Source of the DNA: Pseudoips prasinana
Taxonomy: Eukaryota; Arthropoda; Insecta; Lepidoptera; Nolidae
Reading direction: 5' to 3'
Assembly (NCBI GenBank): GCA_951640165.1
Contig: OX621266.1
Span: 1,798,001-1,862,000 of the forward strand
Length of the DNA stretch: 64,000 bases
Shown here: one piece after another, positions 52,683 to 61,174 of the stretch
Layout of the letters: the number at the start of each line of letters is the position of its first letter
How positions within the stretch are numbered: position 1 is the first letter of the stretch
The notes under the pieces: generated by a model
What the model saw: only the letters and a program-made list of their open reading frames with translations
Database searches by the model: none
Told to the model about the DNA's origin: nothing
Program-made: the position numbers and the translations under genes

Positions 52683-54042
52683 TTTTTTTTTTTTTTTTAA
52701 CGTGACGCGTGCAGTTAGCCTTACGGCTTTTACTGCTTCACCGGGCAGTAGGGGTGAGCGTGGGCTCTAACCGGCCTAGCAAATATAGACTACAAACTAA
52801 GTACCCGCGCCGGAGGGCACCCCCTGTGGGGTTCGAACCTCGGCTCTGGGCGGATACTGACGGGGAGAGGGCGAGAGATCATGGTTTTTAGGGAGTTTAG
52901 TGCAACTTTCGCTCTACGTTAATGACATGACGCGGCCCCCCGTCCGCGTTGAGGGGGGCTTTTTATCGGTACGATATGCAAACTAAGGGTCATGGAGGAC
53001 GCTGGTGGTCGCGACGCGTTCGCGGTCGTACTCGCATCCGGCGAGTACGAAATATCGGTTGTGCAGTGTTGCGAGAGTCTCTAATCGATTTGATTTGGTT
53101 TAAGTAAACGGTGATCTCGTCGTCCGATTCGTCTATGACGTTCTTCGGACGACGGTGTTTACGTGATAGTCGGGAAGGAGTGTATTTGACCGCCTGTACC
53201 ACCAATTTGCTTGGATGGTGAGTGGCAGAGTCAAAGTACCTTTTGGACGCTTGCTTCATCCATTGCCTGATGGTAGGCAATTGGAGATCGGCATGGAGGC
53301 TTTTGTTACGGACGAACCACGGTGCGCCCGCGGCTCGTCGCATAAACTTGTTCTGGACTACCTGGAGGAGGTGGATGAATCGATCCTTAGCGTGCGCGAA
53401 GACCGGGCTCGCATAGGTCATCATGGGTCGAATGCACGTCTTGTAAATTCTCACCTTGTTTTCAAGGGACATTTTACTGCGTGCATTCAGGAGGCCGTGT
53501 AATCGATAAAGGGCAAATGAGGCACGGTTACGAGCGTATCTCAGATGGTCCTTGAAGTTTAACTTCCGATCGAGGATCACTCCCAAATATTTGGTTTTCT
53601 TCTCCCAGGGGATCGGTTCACCAAACATTCGGACGGGATCGGCGGTGGGGGCGGGGTCTATCCTAGAGAAGAGCACGGCTGCGCTCTTGGTGGGATTGAC
53701 TTCGATCCTCCATTTCCTGAACCATTCGCCGAGGGCGTCGGCTGAGGATTGGAGTTCTCGGTGGATGACTGACGTGCTCCTACTGGAGTAGTAGAGAGCT
53801 GTGTCGTCAGCGAAGAGGGCTAGATGAGCCTTATTGGGTCTGGGGATGTCGCTGGTGTACAGCGAGAACAGGAGCGGGGCAAGGACTGAGCCTTGGGGAA
53901 CTCCTGCGCGTATCGGTCTGAGGGAGGAGTAATTTCCCTCGACGCGGTAGCTAAACGTTCGGTCCGTAAGGAAGTCTCGTAAGATGTGCACGAGACGGTC
54001 GGGCACTTTGAGTTCGAACAGCTTATATAATAAGCCGTTGTG
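52683..54042 (-). mobile_element. Element J: partial Jockey element related to I, minus strand
   Basis: T run 52683-52698, a 3' UTR and the ORF2 C-terminal third, about 95 percent identical by eye to I. It was inserted after CCGAATGTATG, the same motif as I. At 54043 it stops within the RT (before the AKAFD box of I) at the Polinton terminus, so the rest of J may lie on the far side of the Polinton. Confidence 0.85.
52990..54042 (-). pseudogene. Element J ORF2, C-terminal RT fragment
   Basis: Open frame from the Polinton junction (NGLLYKLFELKVPDRLVHIL...) through FADDTALYY (about 53810) to the same RRDHQRPP end as I. No stop or frameshift in this part. Its homologue is I 45402-46455. Confidence 0.85.
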
Positions 54043-54375
54043 AGTAGGTAGTAATTGGGGTTCCTGGATCAAAATAGATCCAGAAACACCCAATTACTCC
54101 CATTATTCAGTATATTCAAATTCAAAAGTCTTGTTCTAATAAATGTATAAATCTATTTCTTAGAATAACTAAATTGTCGTGATGGCCTTTTTACACAAAC
54201 TAAAATTTGTTGCTAGCATTTGTTTCTTATATATTTGTATGAGGAAATATACTCATTATTCAGTCTATTCAAGATAGATCTAATTCAAAAATTATTATCG
54301 AATAATTCTATATAATTTTACGGAATATTCCTCTTGCCTGCAGCATTTTCAATAGCAATATCTCTCGTAATAGAT
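54043..54375. repeat. Polinton terminal region (TIR) with terminal hairpin
   Basis: Non-coding. 54050-54070 pairs with 54077-54098, about 21 bp with a few mismatches, around the loop AAAATA; the core CTGGATC/GATCCAG is perfect. A related CATTATTCAGT.TATTCAA motif occurs at about 54100 and 54251. The partner TIR cannot be seen. Confidence 0.65.
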
Positions 54376-54600
54376 TTAGATTTCTTCTATTAGGTCTAAA
54401 AGACTGTTATCAATTCTTATTATTCGAGCCCATAACGTGAACCCCTCATTGTGAATTCTGGGGTATACACCATCTCCTCGTTTGCAGGGTAATAATATAC
54501 CACTATATTGTTCATGATTTATAATATTTACAATATGAAGTCCACACAGTCGCTTTTCTACTATTATTATCTGCACCCGGTCTCCAATATTCAATGTCAT
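54376..54600 (-). CDS. Polinton small protein, 74 residues, function unknown
   Basis: ATG at 54598-54600, start MTLNIGDRVQIIIVEKRLCG. It is compact and beta-rich in appearance (alternating hydrophobics) with two Cys, and might be a small barrel. It is the terminal gene next to the TIR. I do not recognise a family. The intact ORF, true ATG and position in a dense gene row support it being real. Confidence 0.45.
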   Translation of the reverse strand: MTLNIGDRVQIIIVEKRLCGLHIVNIINHEQYSGILLPCKRGDGVYPRIHNEGFTLWARIIRIDNSLLDLIEEI

Positions 54601-54719
54601 GGTAACTAACTAGCACAGTACATTTATTTTATTTGTTCCTCATATTTATACTGACTGACTGAGACTTCTGAGTTAGATGAAATGGGGGAAGGAAATATGA
54701 AAAATAAAAAAGGGGATAT

Positions 54720-55199
54720 TTATTTAAAAAATTTATTATCATAGCACCATTTCTTTAAACACAAAACATTTTTTAAAGCACATATTGAATCATGATACAT
54801 GCAGCTGTACAAATCATCAGAATTCAAATAGCGATCATATAGACTTAACAAATTAGGACAATTTTTATCTTCTAAATTAATTACATTATTAGACCTTAAA
54901 ATACCTTTCAACCACAACACTTTTTCACAACCCTTAGCATAAACACACTTATCTCTTAAGATATCTAAGATTAAATGTTGATAATTAGGGTAAGGTATAA
55001 ATCCTTCAGACCAGTATATTTTTCTGTTGCGCTCAATCCAGCTGACTTGTCGTCTTTCTGATTTTGTTAAATCATAAAAAGGGAATGGCTCTCTAATTAG
55101 AAATACTTGCAAATTTTTACCAAACCATACAGCAATTTCTTTCACTATAAATTCATTTGCTTCTGTTTTAAAGCCTTGGACGTCAACAATAGCAGTCAT
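54720..55199 (-). CDS. Polinton protein, 159 residues, function unknown
   Basis: ATG at 55197-55199 overlaps the stop of the preceding capsid-like gene as ATGA. Start MTAIVDVQGFKTEANEFIVKE, then WFGKNLQVFLIREPFPF and WIERNRKIYWSEGF, and a Cys-rich C-terminal half. The opening strand with an Asp and a following K-E pair recalls RNase H-fold nucleases, but I cannot confirm catalytic residues, so function is left open. Confidence 0.5.
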   Translation of the reverse strand: MTAIVDVQGFKTEANEFIVKEIAVWFGKNLQVFLIREPFPFYDLTKSERRQVSWIERNRKIYWSEGFIPYPNYQHLILDILRDKCVYAKGCEKVLWLKGILRSNNVINLEDKNCPNLLSLYDRYLNSDDLYSCMYHDSICALKNVLCLKKWCYDNKFFK

Positions 55200-56401
55200 G
55201 ATAACCTGCGTACTATATTACTTAGAGGTTTGTATTCCACAACCCGATCATTTATGATCAGACAATAAGCCGCAGTATTATCTGGTATTGGTGAGGAACA
55301 TTCGATTTCTAACCGAACATCTACTGGACCTGTTTTAAGAGTATCGTTTTGTCTTGAACAATCAAGTATAAACAGGGGAGCCTTCTCTTTAAAGTTCTTT
55401 AGACAAAGCAAGGGGTCTGATGGACAGTTATAATATGACTGACGAAATTTGGCATACATTTCATATAATATATTATACTTGTTTTCAGAAAACTTTAAAT
55501 TCAAAGGTTCATACGGGTAATATTGTGAGTTTAGAAATAAGGTTACGTTGGTTACTTCACAATGATCAAAGAGTAAACTATCTTTTAGGCTATTATTTTT
55601 TCTATCTGTTTGTAAACAGAAGATTACATATCTAGGTTTTTCTAATTGCGATGCCGTTTTAACTGACCATGTGTGTTTTGTGGTTTTTGGTAGTAAAGGG
55701 TACTCATACAAATCCCAATTCCGAAATGCCATTTGAATAGCTTTATCTTTTTCCAAATATTTTAATAGTACTAACCGTTCACGATCAGAAACTTTAATAT
55801 GTGGTACCCTCCACTGTACTCTTTCTACATCAATACGAAAATGTACATTATTATCAGGCAGAATAACGCTGTTTAGGTTAGAATTACTTCTATTCAATAT
55901 AAGTTCATGTTTACAATTTATCACAATTCTATTGTAATCTTCTGCAAAACCTAGAATCTTATTTAATGGTATTACAGCACTAAAATAGCCATCACTTTTA
56001 AATCCATTCAATTTCCACCCCCACAGAGCTGCCACTTTATTTTCAGCTTCATTGAATGAAATATATGATTTTATTGTTGACGTGATTCCAGAATTTTTTA
56101 TGCGATCTATTTCAATACCATTTATTTCGTATCTGATGTCTTGGAACAAAAACATTATAGGGTTATTACTAAATGTAACAGCTTTCTCAACTGGCTTCCC
56201 ATCTTTATCGAAGATCCTCACTCGACCCTCAATGTAAATTGAACTGGCTGATGGTAACACGTATATATCTTGCTGATGTATAGGAATTCTGATTTCATCA
56301 TTTTCTCTAAAGCTGTTACCGTAGGGATTGTAAGAATGCACTTCATAACTTTCGATCGATGTATCGAACTGTGGTAAATCATTAATATGTAGTATATTCA
56401 T
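55196..56401 (-). CDS. Probable Polinton major capsid protein
   Basis: 401 residues, ATG at 56399-56401. It is beta-rich, with IYIEGRVRIFDKDGKPV, IMFLFQDIRYEINGIEID and NVTLFLNSQYYPYEPL segments. Length, position next to the penton-like gene, and pattern fit the double jelly-roll major capsid protein predicted for Polintons. This is a family inference without a structure search. It overlaps its upstream small gene and its downstream neighbour by ATGA. No stop or frameshift. Confidence 0.55.
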   Translation of the reverse strand: MNILHINDLPQFDTSIESYEVHSYNPYGNSFRENDEIRIPIHQQDIYVLPSASSIYIEGRVRIFDKDGKPVEKAVTFSNNPIMFLFQDIRYEINGIEIDRIKNSGITSTIKSYISFNEAENKVAALWGWKLNGFKSDGYFSAVIPLNKILGFAEDYNRIVINCKHELILNRSNSNLNSVILPDNNVHFRIDVERVQWRVPHIKVSDRERLVLLKYLEKDKAIQMAFRNWDLYEYPLLPKTTKHTWSVKTASQLEKPRYVIFCLQTDRKNNSLKDSLLFDHCEVTNVTLFLNSQYYPYEPLNLKFSENKYNILYEMYAKFRQSYYNCPSDPLLCLKNFKEKAPLFILDCSRQNDTLKTGPVDVRLEIECSSPIPDNTAAYCLIINDRVVEYKPLSNIVRRLS

Positions 56402-56544
56402 ATTTTAAAACCTAAGGCTTTAAGAAATCGTATGTTCGATTTAGTCAACTTGTTCACTTTTTTCTTACGTCTTTGCACCTTAGTGGATGTATTAGAAGTA
56501 AGATGTTTTATTTTGAGTTTAGGGTTTATATTATACAAAATCAT
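56398..56544 (-). CDS. Small basic Polinton peptide, 48 residues
   Basis: ATG at 56542-56544 overlaps the penton-like gene's TGA (56541-56543) as ATGA. Its own TGA (56398-56400) overlaps the capsid gene ATG (56399-56401) in the same way. It has many Lys/Arg residues (VQRRKKKVNKL) and ends IRFLKALGFKI. By position and charge it could be a DNA-binding core or capsid-associated peptide. It is placed between two capsid genes with tight overlaps, which argues that it is translated. Confidence 0.5.
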   Translation of the reverse strand: MILYNINPKLKIKHLTSNTSTKVQRRKKKVNKLTKSNIRFLKALGFKI

Positions 56545-56951
56545 TTTACTTTTCTTATATGAAGTCTCAGCTGAATATGTTCTATAAAATTGATACTGTG
56601 ACCAAATTGATCAACAACTTTAATACAAACAGATGAAATTGTAGTTTTGTTCACAGGGAAGTAAATAACATTTTGGGGCTTTTCTAAGTAATAGTTGCCT
56701 GCAGAAATATTAGCTACAAATTCGTGAATTATATGATTTGGTATTCCATTATTGTAGGAATTGTATATTAAATCACATTCGATTCTTATTACTGGAAGAG
56801 TTTTATTATTATTAGGATGTGAATTTGCTTTCGAGTTTAATACTGAATAATACAGCAAACCGCACTCATACTTTCCATTTAAACTTAGGGATGGTTGAAA
56901 ATATGATTCTAATTCTGATTTATTACCAGAGATCGTTACTGTTATAGACAT
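56541..56951 (-). CDS. Polinton penton-like (minor capsid) protein
   Basis: 136 residues from ATG 56949-56951. The run IRIECDLIYNSYNNG, then HIIHEFVANISAGNYYLEKP, VIYFPVN, and a C-terminal VDQFGH...LRLHIRK, is the pattern I know from the small jelly-roll protein of arthropod Polintons, regarded as the penton or minor capsid protein. Intact. It lies between the protease and the 48-residue peptide gene. Confidence 0.7.
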   Translation of the reverse strand: MSITVTISGNKSELESYFQPSLSLNGKYECGLLYYSVLNSKANSHPNNNKTLPVIRIECDLIYNSYNNGIPNHIIHEFVANISAGNYYLEKPQNVIYFPVNKTTISSVCIKVVDQFGHSINFIEHIQLRLHIRKVK

Positions 56952-56984
56952 ACTTGTATAATGAATATTTTTGATCAGTCATGT

Positions 56985-57355
56985 TTATTTTATGCTGTGT
57001 TGACACCAAAACTTGTTCAAAAACTTTAAGCAAAGATGTCCGCAGTTAAAAGGATGACTGCCCTGTATGTTTTCATGATTGTAGTGAACTTTTAACCCTA
57101 AGTATTTTATAAATTCCTTGAATGGTTTAAGATTTCCGTAACTATCAAAATATTCGATATAATCATTGTGTTTTGCATAGGCTACCCAATGAGAACCAGG
57201 ATTGTCCGAGCTGTCTAAATTAATAACTCCACATTCTTTTTGGTAAGGGTATTTAGGAAGCTCGTCCCTCATAAAAACACCTCTGAAATAGGGAATCTCA
57301 TTCCCATATTTTAAAATGTCAAAGTTAGTTAAAGCTCGTTTGGGTAGCCTATATT
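56985..57355 (-). CDS. Adenain-like cysteine protease (PRO), start uncertain
   Basis: The cysteine protease domain has GSHWVAY with the catalytic His, EYFDSYGNL with the Asp/Glu partner, and a C-terminal GSHPFNCGHLCLKFL with the catalytic Cys. It matures capsids, by analogy with the adenovirus protease. The only in-frame ATG is at 57272 (MRDELP). Homologous-looking sequence (ALTNFDILKYG, IPYFRGVF) lies upstream of it without an ATG, back to the end of the PLA2-domain ORF. The protein may be fused to that ORF through a -1 slip at A AAA AAC, or the frame may have been broken by one indel in a run of nine A residues. Confidence 0.8.
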
Positions 57356-58144
57356 TTAGTTTTTTTTTTGCTTTGAAACGAAAATTCCAAGTCCATTTTT
57401 ATGAGGTTTAAGATGTAGCCCTTTTCCAATGCAAAGAGCCTCCATCTTTTCATTATGTCTCTTGGATTCGTTATACAGCTTTTTTGCCATCTTTAGTTCA
57501 TTTATGGTTTTTGCAATACCAGCTGCACCGCCTGCAAGAGCTCCTGCTGCAGATAATCCCGCAAAGATAGGAATCGGTGGTAATACTCCGCCTGTTTTAG
57601 GTATTGGTATAACACGAGGAACTTGAATGCTTGAATTGGAACCTAATTCTCTGGCAGCGGCCATGGCTAATTCTATAGCCGTTTTATTGCATTTAGGTTT
57701 AATTTTTTTGAAGCATGTTTTTGTAACAGAAATTACTTTTTTAAATTTATGTTTTAGTCCTTTTATAGATGAACTTTTTTTTCTCAGTTTTTGACTACGA
57801 GTTCCAACACCTGCGCCTATTTTAATTTTCGCCAACATAGCATTGCTTACCAAACGTGCTGCTAATTTTTCTCCTACACTTGCATCGGGGGCAATAGTTC
57901 GTTTTTTCGCCATTTTAAATAATGTTAAATCTGCTTTATGTCGTTCCTCTAAATTTGATGACTTGTGATATGCAATATCGTGTTCTTTACAATATTCGTC
58001 TAATTTATTTATACCTTTATCTCTACGTGCAAGTCGTTTAATTAAGTTTGTGCCAGGTCCGCAATACTTGTACCCTGGTAAATGAATTTCAAATGGTAAA
58101 TGATTTATTAACCAATTAACGAGACTACTCTCTCCAATACACAT
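57356..58144 (-). CDS. Polinton PLA2-domain protein (parvovirus VP1u-like phospholipase A2)
   Basis: ATG at 58142-58144 is the first true ATG; the frame is open further up to the integrase stop. The calcium-loop motif YKYCGPGTNL (about residues 22-31) and the His-Asp helix DEYCKEHDIAYH (about 43-54) are those of secreted/VP1u-type PLA2. Then follow basic stretches, and a Gly/Ala-rich hydrophobic segment (IFAGLSAAGALAGGAAG) with helices near the C terminus. In parvoviruses this domain breaches endosomal membranes; here the role is inferred. It ends AAA AAA AAC TAA, next to the protease. Confidence 0.75.
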   Translation of the reverse strand: MCIGESSLVNWLINHLPFEIHLPGYKYCGPGTNLIKRLARRDKGINKLDEYCKEHDIAYHKSSNLEERHKADLTLFKMAKKRTIAPDASVGEKLAARLVSNAMLAKIKIGAGVGTRSQKLRKKSSSIKGLKHKFKKVISVTKTCFKKIKPKCNKTAIELAMAAARELGSNSSIQVPRVIPIPKTGGVLPPIPIFAGLSAAGALAGGAAGIAKTINELKMAKKLYNESKRHNEKMEALCIGKGLHLKPHKNGLGIFVSKQKKN

Positions 58145-58218
58145 TATAAGAATGATCAATGGAATATTAAACACATAATAATATATTGATCCAAAAATTG
58201 ATATACAAACTTTATTAT

Positions 58219-59148
58219 TCACAAAACGTTTGACTTATCAATCCAGCTATTTTCAGTAGAAGAAAAACCTAACCATTTCACGAAAACCTTATTCCCTTTC
58301 TTTCTAAGCACTTTTTCAACTAAATATACATCAGGATTTTTTGTCTTTTGGAGCTCCTGTTCATAAAATGCTCCCAAAATTGGCTGACCCCTGAGGGTAT
58401 CGTCAATTAAGTATGTAACAGGAATTGTATTCTGTTTACGTCTAATTTTAAATATTTCTGTTGACCAATTAGGAGTATATCCTTTTTCAAATGTTCCTTT
58501 ATACTTACTGATACGGACATAATCACCTACTTTTAACTTACTTTTCAAAGTACTTATTTTAATCAAGCTATTATATCTCTCTAATATATGTTTTTTATTT
58601 ATGTTATTCACATTTGCCGGTATTTCTTGAATTGTGCGATGGATAGTGTGATTATATTTATACATTATATTATTGAGGGTATTATTTGTCCAATTATAAT
58701 TACCCTTTAAACTAAATTCTTTATATAATTTAGATTTCAATGTTCTGATAAATCTCTCAACTATGGAAGCTTTCTTTGATGAGAATGTTGAATAATGATT
58801 AATATTATATGATTGCATAAGATTTTTAAATTTATTATTATAAAATTCTGTACCATTATCTGTTTGTAAATTTTTAGGGACACGCTTCTCATCTAATAAA
58901 TTCTTAAAGGTCTTAAATATCTCATCTTTGTTCTTATTTTTCAGGGGAAATGCCCAAGCGTATTTTGAAAAAGTATCGATAATGGCGAGAATAAACCTAA
59001 ACTTATAATTTTCTCCAGAAATGGATTGCATATCGATTAGATCTGCTTGCCATAAGTCATCTATATCTTTCATAATAACATGTCTTCTTGGAAAATTGAC
59101 CCTTGCATTCTTATGAATTTCATTTACCACATCGGCTTTGTACTGCAT
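58219..59148 (-). CDS. Polinton integrase with C-terminal chromodomain
   Basis: 309 residues from ATG 59146-59148. The DDE core is present: WQADLIDM (first Asp), LQTDNGTEF (second Asp) and SIVERFIRTLK (Glu). A beta-rich linker (VGDYVRISKYKGTF) is followed by a chromodomain (YLVEKVLRKKGN, VFVKWLGFSSTENSWI). It catalyses element insertion; the chromodomain may bind modified histones and steer targeting. The N-terminal zinc-binding domain is not obvious. No lesion. Confidence 0.92.
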   Translation of the reverse strand: MQYKADVVNEIHKNARVNFPRRHVIMKDIDDLWQADLIDMQSISGENYKFRFILAIIDTFSKYAWAFPLKNKNKDEIFKTFKNLLDEKRVPKNLQTDNGTEFYNNKFKNLMQSYNINHYSTFSSKKASIVERFIRTLKSKLYKEFSLKGNYNWTNNTLNNIMYKYNHTIHRTIQEIPANVNNINKKHILERYNSLIKISTLKSKLKVGDYVRISKYKGTFEKGYTPNWSTEIFKIRRKQNTIPVTYLIDDTLRGQPILGAFYEQELQKTKNPDVYLVEKVLRKKGNKVFVKWLGFSSTENSWIDKSNVL

Positions 59149-59272
59149 TATTTTTATAGACTTTTAAAAGAGATTTATGCACATATATTCGAACACTATT
59201 TGTTTATAAAAACATACATTAATAAGGAATGACTTTATAATACTGAATCACTATATTTTTAGCAATTAGTAT

Positions 59273-60205
59273 TTATGCTTTTATTATGTTTGCTTCCTTT
59301 AATTCTTCTATTATTGATAAAATTTCATTGTCGTGATTGGTGTTGCCAGCTTCTTTTGAAGCTACTAATAATTTTAGTCTTTCTACCAATTCATTGGGAT
59401 CGTCCCAATATACAAAATCTGTATTTTTTTTATTTTTTTTTAGTTTTGGCAAGCTACCACCGAGTTTTATGTTATTTTCTTCCTTTAATGTCTCAAGAAA
59501 TAATGGCTTGATTATTTCTCGATATTTTAAACCTTTATCACCTCTCATTTGACCATCAGGATTATAATCTCTCTTATGAGCGTTAGTAGAATTTAGCATA
59601 TCTTTATAGACAAGCTTATCGACTTTTGTTATTAACTTCATATCAGGTTTCCTCCGAAGTAAAAGTTCTTTTAGTCCAGGGGTTAGATCGTAAGTTCTGT
59701 TTCCGATTTTAATCAAAATTGTATCTAAACTTCCAGATTTAGAAAATGATACTGAGGAGTTACCCATCATTAAGGACTTATTTTCAGTTCTTACTCCAAA
59801 TGGAACATTTAAGCCATCGTAAATGCCATACATGTCTTCATTGTCAAGTGAAATATCTAATTTATTTATTAATTCGGTTTTAGGAGAACTTGCAGAATTT
59901 ATATCAGCATCGTAAAAATCATCAAGTTTAGCAGAAGAGCTATTACTATTTTCGTTCGAATCTGTTTCTATGGAATTTTCAAATGATATATTATTTTCAT
60001 CATTTTTAGTATTTTCTAGAAATCTTTGTGAATTAGCTAGGATTTTTAGTGGTTCGGAAACAGGTTTAAACATTTTATCAAGAGTTAGATTAACTGCATG
60101 CTCTTGATTTTTGATTTCCTTTAGTTTATTTTTTATGGAATTGACTGACTTCATTAATTCTATTTTAACAGCTTTCTCCATCTTATTTCGGACACCGTAT
60201 ACCAT
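59273..60205 (-). CDS. Polinton conserved protein (DUF8207-like), capsid-region gene
   Basis: About 310 residues from the first true ATG at 60203-60205. The N-terminal third is Lys/Glu/Asn-rich, probably coiled coil. Then come YGIYDGLNVPFGVR, DTILIKIGNRTYDLTPGLKELL and RDYNPDGQMRG, and a C-terminal VYWDDPNELVERLKLL...NTNHDNEILSIIEELKEA block. This is a protein I associate with many arthropod and cnidarian Polintons; function unknown. It lies between ATPase and integrase. Confidence 0.65.
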   Translation of the reverse strand: MVYGVRNKMEKAVKIELMKSVNSIKNKLKEIKNQEHAVNLTLDKMFKPVSEPLKILANSQRFLENTKNDENNISFENSIETDSNENSNSSSAKLDDFYDADINSASSPKTELINKLDISLDNEDMYGIYDGLNVPFGVRTENKSLMMGNSSVSFSKSGSLDTILIKIGNRTYDLTPGLKELLLRRKPDMKLITKVDKLVYKDMLNSTNAHKRDYNPDGQMRGDKGLKYREIIKPLFLETLKEENNIKLGGSLPKLKKNKKNTDFVYWDDPNELVERLKLLVASKEAGNTNHDNEILSIIEELKEANIIKA

Positions 60206-60256
60206 CAAGTTAACAATAATACTAAATGTATTTATGAACTACACTAATTTATAAGT

Positions 60257-60943
60257 TCATTCAAATCTAAAATATACATCCAAGTTTTTCCTGTATCTTC
60301 CATTGTTTAATAATGAATCTTTATTTATGCTAATAAAATTATAAGGTTCATTCCAAACTGTATCACAAATATTTTTAAATTGTTTCCATGACATATCAGA
60401 GCTCACATGTTCTTCATAAATGTGTTTTAAATTGACATCATCTTGTTTAAATATTACAAGAAAATTAGCATTGTCACGTAGTAACTGTTTTGGAATTTTT
60501 GAATAGGTTTGAGATAAATAAAAACAATCGATTTGTTTATGTCTACCCATTGAGAAATAATTTCGAATGTTTATTTGTTTCTCACAAGCAACATCATTAA
60601 AAATAAATACAGAATTGTTTAGAGCTTTATCTGGAGCAACAACATCTTTATCATCATTGAACTGATAAAATTTAATCTGTGGTACTCTTTTAACTACTTC
60701 TCGCAAGAATTGATACTTTGGTTGAAAAGTAGTCTTAGAGTAAAGGTATAGATTCCGAAATTTGAGCCCATTTTCATGTAATAACAAACTAATTATAACA
60801 TTGGTTTTACCACAACTTGATGGACCACATATTATACAGCGAATTGTATTAGGTAATAGAACACTATGTCTGATTTGATGAGAATAATCATCGAGGCTGA
60901 TATTACTAACGTTCAGTGATACGGGCTGTTTGATCAACTTCAT
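60257..60943 (-). CDS. Polinton packaging ATPase (FtsK/HerA superfamily)
   Basis: 228 residues from ATG 60941-60943. Walker A is GPSSCGKTNV near residues 39-48, and the Walker B-like strand is SVFIFNDV near 112-119, followed by the sensor region SMGRHKQIDCFYLSQTY. The length matches viral genome-packaging ATPases of the adenovirus/poxvirus A32 type found in Polintons. Role: pumping DNA into capsids, by family. Intact. Confidence 0.87.
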   Translation of the reverse strand: MKLIKQPVSLNVSNISLDDYSHQIRHSVLLPNTIRCIICGPSSCGKTNVIISLLLHENGLKFRNLYLYSKTTFQPKYQFLREVVKRVPQIKFYQFNDDKDVVAPDKALNNSVFIFNDVACEKQINIRNYFSMGRHKQIDCFYLSQTYSKIPKQLLRDNANFLVIFKQDDVNLKHIYEEHVSSDMSWKQFKNICDTVWNEPYNFISINKDSLLNNGRYRKNLDVYFRFE

Positions 60944-61174
60944 CTTGCAATTTAATTTAATACCTTGTTTCTACGCTTAATATATACATGTAAATGACAT
61001 GTATATATCATTATTGAACGGTAAAATAAAGGTGAGAAAGTAAGGAGAGGTTCCATATATCAGAAATAAAATAAAAATAATATAATTTAAACATATTATA
61101 TACTTTATTCAATTACTTTAACACAATTATAAATACTAACAAACTGTAAATACAACTACATACTATTTAACAAT
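60944..61174. other. Spacer between polymerase and ATPase genes
   Basis: 230 bp, very AT-rich, no ORF seen. It contains a near palindrome ACATGTAAATGACATGT (about 60985-61001). Confidence 0.6.
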
